Source: an uncultured Prevotellaceae bacterium
GTDB lineage: Bacteria; Bacteroidota; Bacteroidia; Bacteroidales; Bacteroidaceae
Reading direction: 5' to 3'
Length of the DNA stretch: 64,000 nt
Assembly (NCBI GenBank): GCA_902789415.1
Contig: CADAOD010000007.1
Location: 124,001 to 188,000 of the forward strand
Shown here: piece after piece, positions 44,276 through 54,340 of the stretch
Layout of the letters: the number at the start of each line of letters is the position of its first letter
Position numbering within the stretch: the first letter of the stretch is position 1
Notes under the pieces: generated by a model
The model's input: only the letters and a program-made list of their open reading frames with translations
Told to the model about the DNA's origin: nothing
Databases searched by the model: none
Translations under genes and position numbers: made by a program

Positions 44276-45206
44276 TGCGCTGGCGGTAAGCATCCATCAC
44301 ACGGAACCCATAATCCAGCAGCGCTACCGATTCGGTAAAGCGCGTATGGTGGCGCCTGCTCTTTAGCAACACCAGATACAACGTGTGTCCGTTACGTGTG
44401 GCTGCCGACGCCAAGCAATAACCCGCCTGGTAAGTAAAACCTGTTTTAATGCCAATACAACCTTCGTACGTGTGTAGCAGGGCGTTGCTGTTGCGACAGT
44501 CAAGATGGCGACCGTCGGTCAGCGGCACAGCCTTCTCGGCTGTACCCACAATGCTGGCAAACATGGTGTCGCGCATGGCGTAGCGAGCCAGTTTTATTAA
44601 GTCGGCTGCGCTACTGAAGTTATTATCGTTAGGCATACCGTTAGGGTTGGCAAAGTGTGTGCTGTCCATCCCTAAGTACTGCGCCTTCTGGTTCATCAGG
44701 TCGTAAAAACGCAACGTGTCGCCTGCCACATGCTTGGCCAGCGCGTAGGCTGCGTCGTTATCGCTAATCATCATCATCTCGTAAATCAGGTCGAGCATTA
44801 CATAGCCTTGGCCCAACCTTACGCGCGAATCCTTATTGATATAAACATCTTCGGTAATGTCGATGCTGTCGCTCAGATTTCCTTTTTCGAGTGCCAGCAG
44901 GGCGGTCATCATCTTGGTAATCGATGCCATATAGCGGCGTGCGTAGCCGTTTTTCTCGCTAATCACTATTCCTGTAGAGTCATCTACAAGCATCCAGGCA
45001 TCAGCTGTAAGCGAATCCAGTTTGGTGCGTCCTTCAATCGAGTCGGCATTAAGCACGGCGCGCAGCGTTGTGGTATCAATATGGCTCACGTGCTGCAGTC
45101 TTATTTGCTCGGGAGATAGTTCAATTTTAGCTTCTTTCCTTCCTAAACCACACGATGCCAATATGGTTGTAAGCACCATGCTGATGGTTATATATCTTGT
45201 TTTCAC
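44262..45206 (-). CDS. Serine-type D-alanyl-D-alanine carboxypeptidase, S11, lipoprotein
   Basis: DacA-like enzymes trim the terminal D-alanine of wall peptides. The 314-residue protein has SxxK in ASITKMMTA, SDNDAAYA in the SxN position, and KTGFTYQAG as the KTG box. The start was set to a GTG at 45206 (VKTRYITISMVLTTILASCG), a lipoprotein signal with the Cys at about 19. A TTG farther out at 45245 lies inside the -7 box (TACCTTTG, 45250-45243). It shares the 3' end region with the M15 peptidase, so both strands are coding for 14 nt. Confidence 0.88.
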   Translation of the reverse strand: MKTRYITISMVLTTILASCGLGRKEAKIELSPEQIRLQHVSHIDTTTLRAVLNADSIEGRTKLDSLTADAWMLVDDSTGIVISEKNGYARRYMASITKMMTALLALEKGNLSDSIDITEDVYINKDSRVRLGQGYVMLDLIYEMMMISDNDAAYALAKHVAGDTLRFYDLMNQKAQYLGMDSTHFANPNGMPNDNNFSSAADLIKLARYAMRDTMFASIVGTAEKAVPLTDGRHLDCRNSNALLHTYEGCIGIKTGFTYQAGYCLASAATRNGHTLYLVLLKSRRHHTRFTESVALLDYGFRVMDAYRQRINAH

Positions 45207-45242
45207 TGGTACAATCTTTTTAAATTTATCAATTTTTGAGCG

Positions 45243-45301
45243 CAAAGGTACACATTTTTTCGTTAAAATCGCCGACTTCCGAACAATTTTATCTAAATTT
45301 G
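45243..45301. promoter_or_regulatory. Divergent -7 boxes of the S11 peptidase and ruvC
   Basis: TACCTTTG on the minus strand (45250-45243) serves the S11 gene. TAAATTTG on the plus strand (45294-45301) lies 9 nt before the ruvC start, again implying a leaderless mRNA. Neither has a clear -33 TTTG. Confidence 0.6.
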
Positions 45302-45310
45302 CACTCTGAA

Positions 45311-45880
45311 ATGGAAAAGATTATACTTGGAATTGACCCCGGAACCAATCTGATGGGATATGGATTATTGAAGGTAGTTGATGGAAAGGCGCAGATGATG
45401 ACCATGGGCGTTATCGATTTGCGCAAGTTTCCTGATGCATACCTGAAGCTGGGTCATATCTTCGAACGTGTTACCAGCATTATCGACGGGTTCCTGCCCG
45501 ACGAGATGGCTATCGAGGCGCCGTTCTTTGGTAAGAACGTGCAGTCGATGCTGAAGCTGGGGCGTGCTCAGGGTACTGCTATAGCAGCCGCTGTGCACCA
45601 CGGCGTTCCCATCCACGAGTATGCTCCCATGAAAATCAAGATGGCGCTAACCGGTAATGGTGGTGCCAGTAAGGAACAGGTGGCTGGCATGTTGCAGCGC
45701 CTGCTAAAGATACCCAACGATGAGATGGGCAAGTATATGGACGCTACCGATGCGCTGGCAGCTGCCTATTGTCATTATCTGCAGATGGGTCGCCCCGAGA
45801 GCGACGTGAAATATCGTGGCTGGAAGGATTTTATAAACAAGAATCAGGATAAAGTATCAAAGAGAAAAGAGAAACCATGA
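45311..45880 (+). CDS. ruvC: Holliday junction resolvase RuvC
   Basis: RuvC cuts Holliday junctions in the RuvAB complex. The 189-residue protein begins [17 protein letters not shown], with the first catalytic Asp, has the Glu region [11 protein letters not shown], and ends with the Asp pair in [12 protein letters not shown]. The ATG at 45311 is the only start that fits the family N-terminus. Its stop overlaps the double ABC ATPase gene by 4 nt. Confidence 0.96.
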   Translation: MEKIILGIDPGTNLMGYGLLKVVDGKAQMMTMGVIDLRKFPDAYLKLGHIFERVTSIIDGFLPDEMAIEAPFFGKNVQSMLKLGRAQGTAIAAAVHHGVPIHEYAPMKIKMALTGNGGASKEQVAGMLQRLLKIPNDEMGKYMDATDALAAAYCHYLQMGRPESDVKYRGWKDFINKNQDKVSKRKEKP

Positions 45881-47313
45881 ATACAATTGAACTAAAGAAT
45901 GCGGTGGCACGTAAGCCTGAATGGCGATTGGCCGAGCCGGTGAACTTTCATCTGGCCAAGGGCGAACATGTGGCTATTGTAGGACGTAATGGCGGTGGTA
46001 AAAGTATGCTGGTTGACATGATTACCGGCAAGCATCCCGTATATCCCGGACAGTTAAGTTATTCTTTCGACGAACCATATAACAACTTGAAACACATTAC
46101 GTTTCGCGATACTTATGGCGGCGATAACGATCGTACATACTTTCTGCAGCAGCGATGGAATCAGATGGAGATCGACGAGGAGACACCTACCGTTGGCAGC
46201 AAGCTCGAAGAGGCATTCCTGCTGGCTGGCGACGATACGCCCGAGCGCCGTGCCTTCCAGAAGCATCTTTACCAACTCTTTCATCTTGAAGATCTGCTCG
46301 ATAAATACATCATCCTGCTAAGTAGCGGCGAACTGCGCAAATACAAGTTGGCCGCCAACCTGTTTACCAAGCCCAAAGTGCTTATTATCGAGAATCCGTT
46401 TATCGGTCTTGATGCCGAGACGCGCGACCAGGTAAAGCAACTGCTCGCCACCTTGGCTGGTCAGCAGGATATGCAGATTATCCTGGTGCTCTCAAAGATT
46501 GATGAGATACCTGAGTTTATCACACGTGTCATCAAAATGCTCGATTTGCGCTTTGTTGAGGATATCGTGGTAAAGACCTATTACCCCATCGATCGCTGTC
46601 CGCATGCCATCTTGCTGCAAAAACCCAATAACATACCCCCATTGCCACAGCAGATTATCCAGTTTAACAATGTTACCATCCGCTATGGCGAACGTACTAT
46701 CCTGAAGGACTTGAACTGGGTGGTGCTTAAGGGCGAGCATTGGGCGCTGTCGGGACAGAATGGTGCCGGCAAATCTACCCTACTCTCATTGGTTTGTGCC
46801 GATAATCCCCAGGCCTATGCCAACGATATCTCGCTGTTCGGACACCGACGTGGCAGCGGCGAGAGCATCTGGGATATCAAGAAGCACATTGGTTACGTAT
46901 CGCCCGAGATGCACCGTAGCTATAAGCAGAATATCCCTGCTATCGAGATTGTGGCCAGCGGACTGAAAGATACCGTAGGCCTTTACGCCCGTCCTACGGA
47001 GGCGGAAAGAACGGTATGCCTGGAGTGGATGAACCTGTTTGGTATTAAGCATCTGGCCGACCGCAAGTTCCTTGAGATGTCGAGCGGCGAGCAGCGCCTG
47101 GTACTGCTGGCTCGCGCCTTTGTAAAGAGTCCCGACCTATTGATTCTGGACGAGCCTTTGCACGGACTGGATTTGTGCAACCGCAATCTGGTTAAGACGA
47201 TTGTTGACCGTTATATGTTCGATAACCCCGAGCGCACGCTCATCTACGTAACACATTACGAAAATGAGTTACCAAAATGTATTGATAACTCATTGTATTT
47301 AACTAAGCATTAA
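45877..47313 (+). CDS. Double ABC ATPase (ModF-like), no membrane part
   Basis: The 478-residue protein carries two nucleotide-binding domains: GRNGGGKSM with [11 protein letters not shown], and [12 protein letters not shown] with [15 protein letters not shown] and [13 protein letters not shown]. It has no membrane helices, so it resembles ModF, a molybdate-associated soluble ATPase, or ABC-F-like factors. The first domain's Walker B is weaker ([10 protein letters not shown]). Coupling with ruvC by ATGA is common in the group but gives no clear functional link. Confidence 0.85.
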   Translation: MNTIELKNAVARKPEWRLAEPVNFHLAKGEHVAIVGRNGGGKSMLVDMITGKHPVYPGQLSYSFDEPYNNLKHITFRDTYGGDNDRTYFLQQRWNQMEIDEETPTVGSKLEEAFLLAGDDTPERRAFQKHLYQLFHLEDLLDKYIILLSSGELRKYKLAANLFTKPKVLIIENPFIGLDAETRDQVKQLLATLAGQQDMQIILVLSKIDEIPEFITRVIKMLDLRFVEDIVVKTYYPIDRCPHAILLQKPNNIPPLPQQIIQFNNVTIRYGERTILKDLNWVVLKGEHWALSGQNGAGKSTLLSLVCADNPQAYANDISLFGHRRGSGESIWDIKKHIGYVSPEMHRSYKQNIPAIEIVASGLKDTVGLYARPTEAERTVCLEWMNLFGIKHLADRKFLEMSSGEQRLVLLARAFVKSPDLLILDEPLHGLDLCNRNLVKTIVDRYMFDNPERTLIYVTHYENELPKCIDNSLYLTKH

Positions 47314-47323
47314 AAAGATTTAC

Positions 47324-47926
47324 TTACTTATTCTCCATCAGAGCCGCTGTACGCACACGCGACAGTGTCTCTGGTGTCATCTGCAGGTAGCTGGCGATAT
47401 ATACCAGCGGTGCACGCAGTACCAGCTGAGGCTGATTCTTAACCAGCTTCTGATAGCGGTCCTGTGCACTCTCAAAGCGCAGCATATCAGCGTGGTGCTG
47501 ACTCAGGATGAGGCTCTCCTCCAGAATCTTACGATACAGAATCTGGATGTTAACGCTCTTCATAGCCACAGCCTCCAGCTCGGCTTTAGGCAGCGCAATC
47601 AGGATAGTAGGCTCCAAGGCCTTGATCTGCAACTGCGAAGGTACCTCGTGGAACAAGCTCTCGATACACATTACAATCGTGTTCTCGGTGGCCATATATT
47701 CGGTCAGTTCCTTATCGTTCTTAAAGTAAAACTGGCGCACCAGTCCGCGTACCACCCAATAAATGTTGGTACAGGTCTCGCCCTCCTTTAGGATCATCTC
47801 GTTCTTAGCGAACTTCATCGGAACAAGAATGCTCTCCAGCAGGTCGAGCTCGTCGTGCGTCATTGTACTGTATCGGCGGGCCAGTTCTCGGGCCACGTCT
47901 CGGGTTGTTAAGCTTACATTTGCCAT
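47324..47926 (-). CDS. Crp/Fnr-type regulator with a short DNA-binding end
   Basis: The 200-residue protein has a cyclic-nucleotide-binding-like domain (about 30-145; NEMILKEGETCTNIYWVVRG) and a short C-terminal helix-turn-helix (APLVYIASYLQMTPETLSRVR). The effector is unknown. It is probably a transcription regulator. The gene overlaps nothing and lies 16 nt downstream of lepA's stop on the same strand. Confidence 0.85.
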   Translation of the reverse strand: MANVSLTTRDVARELARRYSTMTHDELDLLESILVPMKFAKNEMILKEGETCTNIYWVVRGLVRQFYFKNDKELTEYMATENTIVMCIESLFHEVPSQLQIKALEPTILIALPKAELEAVAMKSVNIQILYRKILEESLILSQHHADMLRFESAQDRYQKLVKNQPQLVLRAPLVYIASYLQMTPETLSRVRTAALMENK

Positions 47927-47942
47927 AGATTATCGTTTGTTT

Positions 47943-49724
47943 TTAGTCCAATTTCAATACTGCGAGGAAGGCCTTCTGTGGCACCTCCACGTTTCCGATT
48001 TGTTTCATGCGCTTCTTGCCTCGCTTCTGTTTCTCCAGCAGTTTACGCTTACGGCTCACGTCGCCACCATAACACTTGGCGGTAACATCCTTACGTACCT
48101 GCTTAACCGTTTCGCGGGCAATAATCTTAGCGCCGATGGCAGCCTGGATGGCGATGTCGAACTGCTGACGTGGAATCAGCTCCTTCAGCTTCTCGCACAT
48201 ACGGCGTCCAAAGGTTACGGCGTTGTCCTGGTGTGTCAGGGTGCTCAGGGCATCCACGGGCTCACCATTCAACAGGATATCAAGTTTAGCCAGCTTTGAG
48301 GGACGGAAGCCGTCGATATGGTAATCAAACGAGGCGTATCCCTTTGATACCGACTTAAGTTTGTCGTAGAAGTCGATTACGATTTCGCCCAGAGGCAGCA
48401 TAAAGTGCAGCTCTATGCGGTTACCGCTCACGTACTGCTGATCCAACAGCTCGCCGCGCTTATCCAGACACAGCGTCATAATCGGTCCGATATAATCGGC
48501 AGCGGTGATGATTGATGCGCGGATATAAGGCTCCTCAATGTGGTCAATCATGGTCTGGTCGGGCAGTCCGCTTGGGTTGTGTACCTCCTTTACCTCGCCC
48601 TGCTTGGTGTAGCACATATAGCTTACGTTAGGAACGGTGGTAATCACGTCCATATCAAACTCGCGGTCCAGTCGCTCCTGGATAATCTCCATGTGCAGCA
48701 GTCCGAGGAATCCGCAACGGAAACCAAATCCCAGTGCTACCGAGCTCTCGGGCATGAAGGTAAGCGAAGCGTCGTTAAGCTGCAGCTTCTCGAGCGATGC
48801 ACGCAGGTTCTCGTAGTCAGTTGGGTCGATAGGATAAACACCCGCAAACACCATTGGTTTAACCTCCTGGAAACCCTCGATGGCCTTGTCGCAAGGCGTG
48901 GCCACGTGTGTGATGGTATCACCCACCTTAACCTCGCGCGAGTTCTTGATACCGCTGATGATATAACCCACATCGCCGGTCTTCAGCTCCTTGCGGGGAA
49001 TCATGTCCATCTTCAGCACACCAATCTCGTCGGCATCGTACTCCATACCGGTATTAAAGAACTTCACGTGGTCGCCGCTCTTGATAGAGCCGTTAACAAT
49101 CTTGAAGTAAGCGATGATACCGCGGAATGAGTTGAATACCGAGTCGAAAATGAGCGCCTGCAGCGGAGCCTTCTCGTCGCCCACTGGGTGCGGAATCTTC
49201 TCAACTACAGCGTTCAGTATCTCTTCAACGCCCTCGCCGGTCTTACCCGAAGCACGGATAATATCCTCGCGGTCGCAGCCAATCAGGTCGATAATCTCAT
49301 CTTCAACCTCATCGGGCATGGCGCTGGGCATATCAATCTTATTGATTACAGGGATAATCTCCAGGTTATGGTCGATGGCCATATAGAGATTCGAGATGGT
49401 CTGTGCCTGTACACCCTGTGTGGCATCAACCACCAGTAGCGCGCCCTCGCAGGCAGCGATAGAGCGGCTCACCTCGTACGAAAAGTCTACGTGTCCCGGG
49501 GTGTCAATCAGGTTCAGAATGTATTTCTCTCCCTTGTAAGTGTATTCCATCTGTATAGCGTGACTCTTAATCGTAATACCACGTTCACGCTCCAAGTCCA
49601 TATCGTCGAGCATCTGTCCCTCGGTCACCTGTATAGTCTTAGTGTACTCCAGCAATCGGTCTGCCAGAGTAGATTTGCCGTGATCGATGTGGGCTATGAT
49701 GCAGAAATTTCTTATATGATTCAT
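47943..49724 (-). CDS. lepA: Elongation factor 4
   Basis: LepA is a ribosome-binding GTPase that back-translocates or helps initiate on ribosomes. The 593-residue protein has G1 [14 protein letters not shown], the switch region [14 protein letters not shown]3 DTPGHVDF, G4 NKIDMPSA, and the LepA-specific C-terminus ([20 protein letters not shown]). A TAATTTTG -7 box lies 21 nt before the start. Confidence 0.98.
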   Translation of the reverse strand: MNHIRNFCIIAHIDHGKSTLADRLLEYTKTIQVTEGQMLDDMDLERERGITIKSHAIQMEYTYKGEKYILNLIDTPGHVDFSYEVSRSIAACEGALLVVDATQGVQAQTISNLYMAIDHNLEIIPVINKIDMPSAMPDEVEDEIIDLIGCDREDIIRASGKTGEGVEEILNAVVEKIPHPVGDEKAPLQALIFDSVFNSFRGIIAYFKIVNGSIKSGDHVKFFNTGMEYDADEIGVLKMDMIPRKELKTGDVGYIISGIKNSREVKVGDTITHVATPCDKAIEGFQEVKPMVFAGVYPIDPTDYENLRASLEKLQLNDASLTFMPESSVALGFGFRCGFLGLLHMEIIQERLDREFDMDVITTVPNVSYMCYTKQGEVKEVHNPSGLPDQTMIDHIEEPYIRASIITAADYIGPIMTLCLDKRGELLDQQYVSGNRIELHFMLPLGEIVIDFYDKLKSVSKGYASFDYHIDGFRPSKLAKLDILLNGEPVDALSTLTHQDNAVTFGRRMCEKLKELIPRQQFDIAIQAAIGAKIIARETVKQVRKDVTAKCYGGDVSRKRKLLEKQKRGKKRMKQIGNVEVPQKAFLAVLKLD

Positions 49725-49745
49725 CTAGATCTATGCTTTAGACTG

Positions 49746-49753
49746 CAAAATTA
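49746..49753 (-). promoter_or_regulatory. -7 box of lepA
   Basis: TAATTTTG reading leftwards, 21 nt before the start at 49724. The 100-nt gap to 49825 also holds the divergent -7 box at 49795-49802. Confidence 0.6.
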
Positions 49754-49794
49754 CAAAAAAAGTCTCAGAAATCGCATAATTTTGCTTTTTTTTG

Positions 49795-49802
49795 TATCTT
49801 TG
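49795..49802 (+). promoter_or_regulatory. -7 box of the small lipoprotein gene
   Basis: TATCTTTG followed by CAGGC, with 22 nt to the start at 49825; the -33 is unclear. Confidence 0.6.
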
Positions 49803-49824
49803 CAGGCAAAAAATTACAATCGTT

Positions 49825-50211
49825 ATGAAAAAGTATTGGATATTAGGCGTTATCGCCCTGTTATTTAGCGCTTGTCAGGAGAGTCTGGAGGACCGTTGCG
49901 AGCGCGACGCCAAGGAGTATACACGCAAGCATTGCCCCACGGCCATCGATGAGAACACAGTGATAGATAGTTTGGTATTTGAGCGCGCCACGCACACCAT
50001 ACATTATTATTATAAGCTTACGGGTGTGGCCGACGAGGAGCAGGCAATTAAGGATTCTGATGCCGCTAACGTGCTTAAGCAAGGTCTTAAGAATGCCACT
50101 GCCGTTAAGGTGTATAAAGATGCCAAGTACCGCTTTGCTTACACCTATCGCTCCAGCAAAGATCCCAAGAAGATCCTGTTAGATGTGGTTTTCACAGATA
50201 AGGATTATTAA
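49825..50211 (+). CDS. Small lipoprotein of unknown function
   Basis: The start at 49825 gives a lipoprotein signal (KKYWILGVIALLFSACQ, Cys at about 17). The mature part of about 110 residues has no recognised family; it contains YTRKHCPTAIDENTVIDSLV and an end rich in Lys and Asp (SSKDPKKILLDVVFTDKDY). It should be anchored in a membrane facing the periplasm. The flanking terminator and own -7 box make it a single-gene unit. Confidence 0.7.
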   Translation: MKKYWILGVIALLFSACQESLEDRCERDAKEYTRKHCPTAIDENTVIDSLVFERATHTIHYYYKLTGVADEEQAIKDSDAANVLKQGLKNATAVKVYKDAKYRFAYTYRSSKDPKKILLDVVFTDKDY

Positions 50212-50216
50212 AATAA

Positions 50217-50246
50217 AATTCCCCCGCCGGCTTGGCGAGGGAATTC
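50217..50246 (+). terminator. Terminator between the small lipoprotein and YebC genes
   Basis: AATTCCCCCGCC and GGCGAGGGAATT form a stem with one mismatch around a GGCTT-like loop, followed by CTTTTTTT on the plus strand. It may serve both convergent genes. Confidence 0.8.
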
Positions 50247-50251
50247 TTTTT

Positions 50252-50989
50252 TTATTCAGCAACCTCTTCAGGTTTCATGTTTGTGTAAACGGTCTGAACG
50301 TCGTCAAAGTCCTCCAGCTTCTCAACCATCTTGTCGATAGTCTCGCGCTCCTCGGCTGTAACTTCCTTCAGGTCGTTAGGAATACGGGTGAACTCGGCAC
50401 CAGTTACCTCGAAACCGTTCTCCTCAAGGTGCTTCTGCACAGCGCTGAAGCTTGAAGGATCGGCGTAGATGGTGATGCTGTTCTCCTCCTCGTCCTCGTC
50501 GTACTCGTCCTCTACTCCGTAGTCAATCAGATCCAGTATCATCTCGTCCATATCCAATCCGTCCTTCTTCTTAAAGGTGAATACGCTCTTGTGGTCGAAC
50601 AGGAATGAGAGCGAACCCTGAGTACCCAGGTTACCATTGAACTTGTTGAATACCGAACGAACGTCACCTACAGTACGTGTGGTGTTGTCGGTCAGTGTCT
50701 CAACAAAGATGGCAATTCCGTGAGGTCCGTATCCCTCGTAGTTTACCTCCTTGTAATCGCTCTGGTCCTTACCCATAGCGTTCTTGATAGCACGCTCAAT
50801 GTTGTCCTTTGGCATGTTCTCGCGCTTAGCGTTGGCAATGATAGCACGCAGTGCGGGGTTGTTCTCTGGCTCTGGACCGCCTGCCTTAACGGCAATAGCA
50901 ATCTGCTTACCAATCTTTGTAAATGTCTTGGCCATGTGGCCCCATCGCTTCAGCTTTGTAGCTTTACGATATTCAAATGCTCTTCCCAT
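50252..50989 (-). CDS. YebC/PmpR-family transcription regulator
   Basis: The 245-residue protein matches YebC/TACO1: GRAFEYRKATKLKRWGHMAK at the start, PENNPALRAIIANAKRENMP in parts, and the Asp/Glu-rich middle with YEGYGPHGIAIFVETLTDN. Members bind DNA as regulators, or ribosomes to relieve stalling. It follows pheT by 45 nt in a period-8 repeat gap (AAAAATGT twice). Confidence 0.95.
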   Translation of the reverse strand: MGRAFEYRKATKLKRWGHMAKTFTKIGKQIAIAVKAGGPEPENNPALRAIIANAKRENMPKDNIERAIKNAMGKDQSDYKEVNYEGYGPHGIAIFVETLTDNTTRTVGDVRSVFNKFNGNLGTQGSLSFLFDHKSVFTFKKKDGLDMDEMILDLIDYGVEDEYDEDEEENSITIYADPSSFSAVQKHLEENGFEVTGAEFTRIPNDLKEVTAEERETIDKMVEKLEDFDDVQTVYTNMKPEEVAE

Positions 50990-51034
50990 ATACTTATTTA
51001 AATTTAGAAATTCAAAAATGTAAAAATGTAAATA

Positions 51035-53497
51035 TTAGCGCAGTTCTGCATTCAGCTGCTTTTTGAGCTGGGCAATCAGCTTGTTCATGATAGCCTCAAT
51101 CTGCTTGTCGCCCATGGTCTTCTCCTCGTCCTGAAGGATAAAGTTAACGGCGTAGCTCTTCTTGCCAGCAGGCAGCTTGTCGCCCTCGTAAACGTCAAAC
51201 AGCTCAACCTTCTTCAGCAGCTTCTTCTCGGTCTGGCGGGCAATCTGCTCAATCTGGGCAAACTCTACGCTGTTGTCAACCAACAGAGCCAGGTCGCGAC
51301 TAACGGCTGGGAACTTGGGCACCTCGGTATAAAGTACCTCGTTCTTCTTAATTACCTTCATCAGCGCAGTCCAGTTCAGCTCGGCGTAGAATACGGGTGC
51401 ATCCAGTCCGAACTGCTTCAGCAGCTTCTTAGTGATGATACCCATCTCGATGAGCTTCTTACCACCACGGTTCTCGATGGTAACACCGGCCGAGAAGATG
51501 TCGTTCTCGCTCTTCTTGCGAACAATCATGCCGGGCTTAACACCGATACGGCGCAGAATGTTCTCAACGTAGGCGCTCAGCTCGTAGAAGCTGCTCTCCT
51601 CGTTAGCGTGAATCCAGCTGCCCTCAACACGCTTACCAGTAAGCCACAGGGCAGCGTGATACTGCTCCTTGTAAGCCTGCATAGGATCGTCGAGGTTTTC
51701 CTTCTCTGGGTCGAAGGTATATACGTTACCAAACTCAAAGAAACGCAGGTTGCTGCGCTTGCGGTTCACGTTGTGCTGTACGCTCTCCAAACCACCAAAC
51801 AGCAGCGTCTGACGCATCACGTTCAGGTCGGTACTCAGTGGGTTCATAATCTTTACGCAGTTCTCGGCAGCGTAAGCGTTATGGCCCTCGTAGTAAGCAC
51901 CCTTGGTGAGCGAGTTGTTCAGGATTTCGTTGAATCCCTCGCCTACCAGCTGCTCGCTTACGATGTTAGCCAGCTTGTGCTTCTGGTCCTCGTCGCCCTT
52001 AATAACGAGCGAGCTCTTCAGCTGAGTTGGAATCTCTACATTATTATATCCGTAAATGCGCAGGATATCCTCTACTACATCGCAAGGACGGGTAACGTCC
52101 ACACGGTAAGCAGGAATCTCCAGCTTTAGGCCCTCGGCAGTCTCCTCGAGTGTCTTCATCTCCAGACTCTCGCAGATGGCCTTAATCTTATCGGTAGGAA
52201 TCTCCTTACCAACCAGACTGTGAACGTAGTCGTATTTCAAATCTACAACGGCGTTCTCCATCTTCTCGGGATAAACATCCACAATCTCCATGCTTACCTT
52301 ACCGCCAGCCAACTCCTTACACAGGATAGCGGCCTGCTGCAGGGCGTAGATAGTGCCATTGGGGTCAACACCACGCTCAAAACGGAAGCTGGCATCGGTG
52401 CTCAGTCCGTGGCGGCGTGCGCTCTTACGTATCCATGTTGGGTGGAAGTAGGCGCTCTCAAGAACCACATTCTTAGTGGTCTCGTAAGTACCGCTACCCT
52501 TACCGCCAAATACACCGGCAATACACATGGGCTCCTCGGCATTGCAGATAGCCAGGTCGCGATCGCTCAGCTTGTGCTCCTCGCCGTCCAGTGTCTGGAA
52601 AGGTGTGCCCTCGGGCATGGTCTTAACTACTATCTGATGACCCTTTACCATGTCGGCATCAAAACAGTGCAGAGGCTGTCCGTAAGCCATCATCACGTAG
52701 TTAGTGATATCTACGATATTGTTGATGGGGCGCAGTCCGATGGTGTTCAGCTTGTTCTTCAGCCAGTCGGGACTCTCCTTTACCTCGCAGTCGCTAACGC
52801 TTACGCAGGCGTAACGCTTACAAGCCTCGGTGTTCTCAATTTTTACCTCGATGGGCAGGTCGTGATTGTCAACAGTAAACTTCGAGCAGTCGGGGCGATG
52901 CATCTTGGTCTCGTAGCCATTGCTCTTCAGCCAGGCATACAAGTCGCGTGCCACACCCCAGTGGCTCAGTCCGTCGGCACGGTTGGCGGTAATGTCAACC
53001 TCAATCAGCCAGTCGCTCTCCAGGTGATAGTACTCGGCAGCGGGTGTACCCACTACAGCGTCCTCGGGCAGTACGATGATACCGTCGTGACTGGTACCAA
53101 CGCCAATTTCGTCCTCGGCACAAATCATACCGTTGCTCTCTACGCCGCGCAGCTTGCTCTTCTTAATCACAAACTCCTTGTCGCCATCGTAAAGTACGCA
53201 GCCCAGATCGGCCACAATCACCTTCTGACCGGCGGCTACGTTAGGCGCACCGCACACAATCTGCGATGGCTCGCCCTTGCCCAGGTCAACCGTTGTTACA
53301 TGCAGGTGGTCTGAGTTAGGATGGGCCTCGCAAGTAAGTACCTTACCTACGTACAGGCCCTTCAAACCGCCTTTAATACTCTGTACTTCTTCCAATGCGT
53401 CGACTTCCAGACCTGTCGATGTCAAAGCATCGGCCACCTGCTGTGCAGTCAGGTCGAAATCAACGTATTCCTTCAACCATTTGTAGGAAATATTCAT
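51035..53497 (-). CDS. pheT: Phenylalanyl-tRNA synthetase beta subunit
   Basis: PheT joins PheS to charge tRNA-Phe. The 820-residue protein has the tRNA-binding/EMAP domain (about 40-150), B3/B4 editing region, B5 domain and C-terminal FDX-ACB domain (about 725-820; EVPKFPAVSRDLALLVD). The start SYKWLKEYVDFDLT is family-typical. A TACCTTTG -7 box (53549-53542) precedes it by about 45 nt. The partner gene pheS is not in the window. Confidence 0.97.
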   Translation of the reverse strand: MNISYKWLKEYVDFDLTAQQVADALTSTGLEVDALEEVQSIKGGLKGLYVGKVLTCEAHPNSDHLHVTTVDLGKGEPSQIVCGAPNVAAGQKVIVADLGCVLYDGDKEFVIKKSKLRGVESNGMICAEDEIGVGTSHDGIIVLPEDAVVGTPAAEYYHLESDWLIEVDITANRADGLSHWGVARDLYAWLKSNGYETKMHRPDCSKFTVDNHDLPIEVKIENTEACKRYACVSVSDCEVKESPDWLKNKLNTIGLRPINNIVDITNYVMMAYGQPLHCFDADMVKGHQIVVKTMPEGTPFQTLDGEEHKLSDRDLAICNAEEPMCIAGVFGGKGSGTYETTKNVVLESAYFHPTWIRKSARRHGLSTDASFRFERGVDPNGTIYALQQAAILCKELAGGKVSMEIVDVYPEKMENAVVDLKYDYVHSLVGKEIPTDKIKAICESLEMKTLEETAEGLKLEIPAYRVDVTRPCDVVEDILRIYGYNNVEIPTQLKSSLVIKGDEDQKHKLANIVSEQLVGEGFNEILNNSLTKGAYYEGHNAYAAENCVKIMNPLSTDLNVMRQTLLFGGLESVQHNVNRKRSNLRFFEFGNVYTFDPEKENLDDPMQAYKEQYHAALWLTGKRVEGSWIHANEESSFYELSAYVENILRRIGVKPGMIVRKKSENDIFSAGVTIENRGGKKLIEMGIITKKLLKQFGLDAPVFYAELNWTALMKVIKKNEVLYTEVPKFPAVSRDLALLVDNSVEFAQIEQIARQTEKKLLKKVELFDVYEGDKLPAGKKSYAVNFILQDEEKTMGDKQIEAIMNKLIAQLKKQLNAELR

Positions 53498-53541
53498 TAT
53501 ACCAATTCTTTAGTAATTACTATCTTCGAAATTTCAAGGTG

Positions 53542-53549
53542 CAAAGGTA
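53542..53549 (-). promoter_or_regulatory. -7 box of pheT
   Basis: TACCTTTG on the minus strand, 44 nt before the start at 53497. Confidence 0.55.
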
Positions 53550-53588
53550 GTAAAAAATTGGTATTTACACAAATTTTTCCTGCAAAAT

Positions 53589-54209
53589 CTACTCAATACA
53601 CTTCATTAAAAAATCTACAGCGCCGTTTATGCCGAATTTTCGCACATCAAGGCTGATGTCGTAGTTGCGTGCATCAAACCATTCGCAGCCTGTATACGTC
53701 TTGGTATAAAGCTCTCGGCTGTAATCATTATCTACCACCATGGCAGCGGCATCGCGCAGGTCCAGTCCGTATTTTTCGGCTATGCGGCGCTTGCGGCATT
53801 CCTCGCTACTGTGAACAAATATTTTGAGTGCATTGGGGTGATCCTTAAAGATGTAGAATCCGCAGCGACCAACTATCACGCAACTCTCCTTCTGGGCTAT
53901 CTGCTTGATGGCGGCGCACTGGGCCTCGAACAGCTCATGACTGGTCTGGTCCTGCTCGGCTCCGTCGTACTCGGCCTTAGCCATATAGTTGCGATAAAAG
54001 TTGGTGAAATCGTCGCGCCACAAGGGGTTGCGTGTTTCAATCTTTTCCATGGCATCCTCAACTACAGGTATGCGTTTAGCTACCTCGTTCAAAATCTGCT
54101 TGTCGAGCAGCTTAACACCTAACCTTCGGGCAATCTCAGCTCCGATCTCGTGTCCGCCGGTACCAAACTGGCGACTGATCGTAATCACAAATTTCTCGTC
54201 CTTATTCAT
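53589..54209 (-). CDS. Cytidylate-kinase-like P-loop protein
   Basis: The 206-residue protein begins VITISRQFGTGGHEIGAEIARRLG, a P-loop variant found in the cytidylate kinase-like (AAA_26) family. It lacks the full CMK signature and is shorter. It has VIVGRCGFYIFKDHPNALKIFVHSS and an arginine-rich lid (CRKRRIAEKYG). Its substrate is unknown; it may phosphorylate a nucleotide. It has a canonical promoter. Confidence 0.82.
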   Translation of the reverse strand: MNKDEKFVITISRQFGTGGHEIGAEIARRLGVKLLDKQILNEVAKRIPVVEDAMEKIETRNPLWRDDFTNFYRNYMAKAEYDGAEQDQTSHELFEAQCAAIKQIAQKESCVIVGRCGFYIFKDHPNALKIFVHSSEECRKRRIAEKYGLDLRDAAAMVVDNDYSRELYTKTYTGCEWFDARNYDISLDVRKFGINGAVDFLMKCIE

Positions 54210-54254
54210 ATCGTTCCAAATTTTTAGTTAATAGATTCGTATTTATTGATGGTG

Positions 54255-54286
54255 CAAATATAAAAAAAAGATTTGGAAGTTCCAAA
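54255..54286 (-). promoter_or_regulatory. Promoter of the cytidylate-kinase-like gene
   Basis: On the minus strand TTTG at 54286-54283 and TATATTTG at 54262-54255 are 20 nt apart; the leader is about 40 nt. Confidence 0.75.
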
Positions 54287-54303
54287 CCTTTTTAAAACTT
54301 TTT

Positions 54304-54340
54304 CTTTCAATTTTTAATTTTCAATTTGCAATTTGCTCAA
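54304..54340 (-). repeat. Period-7 microrepeat at the end of the FAD dehydrogenase gene
   Basis: In the plus orientation the heptads TTTCAAT, TTTTAAT, TTTCAAT and TTGCAAT run from the gap into the last codons (EQIAN) of the gene. Confidence 0.6.

Noticed and set aside
45207-45245. TTG start for the S11 peptidase, 13 codons farther upstream
   Set aside because: The TTG is part of the TACCTTTG -7 box, and the GTG at 45206 gives a proper lipoprotein signal.
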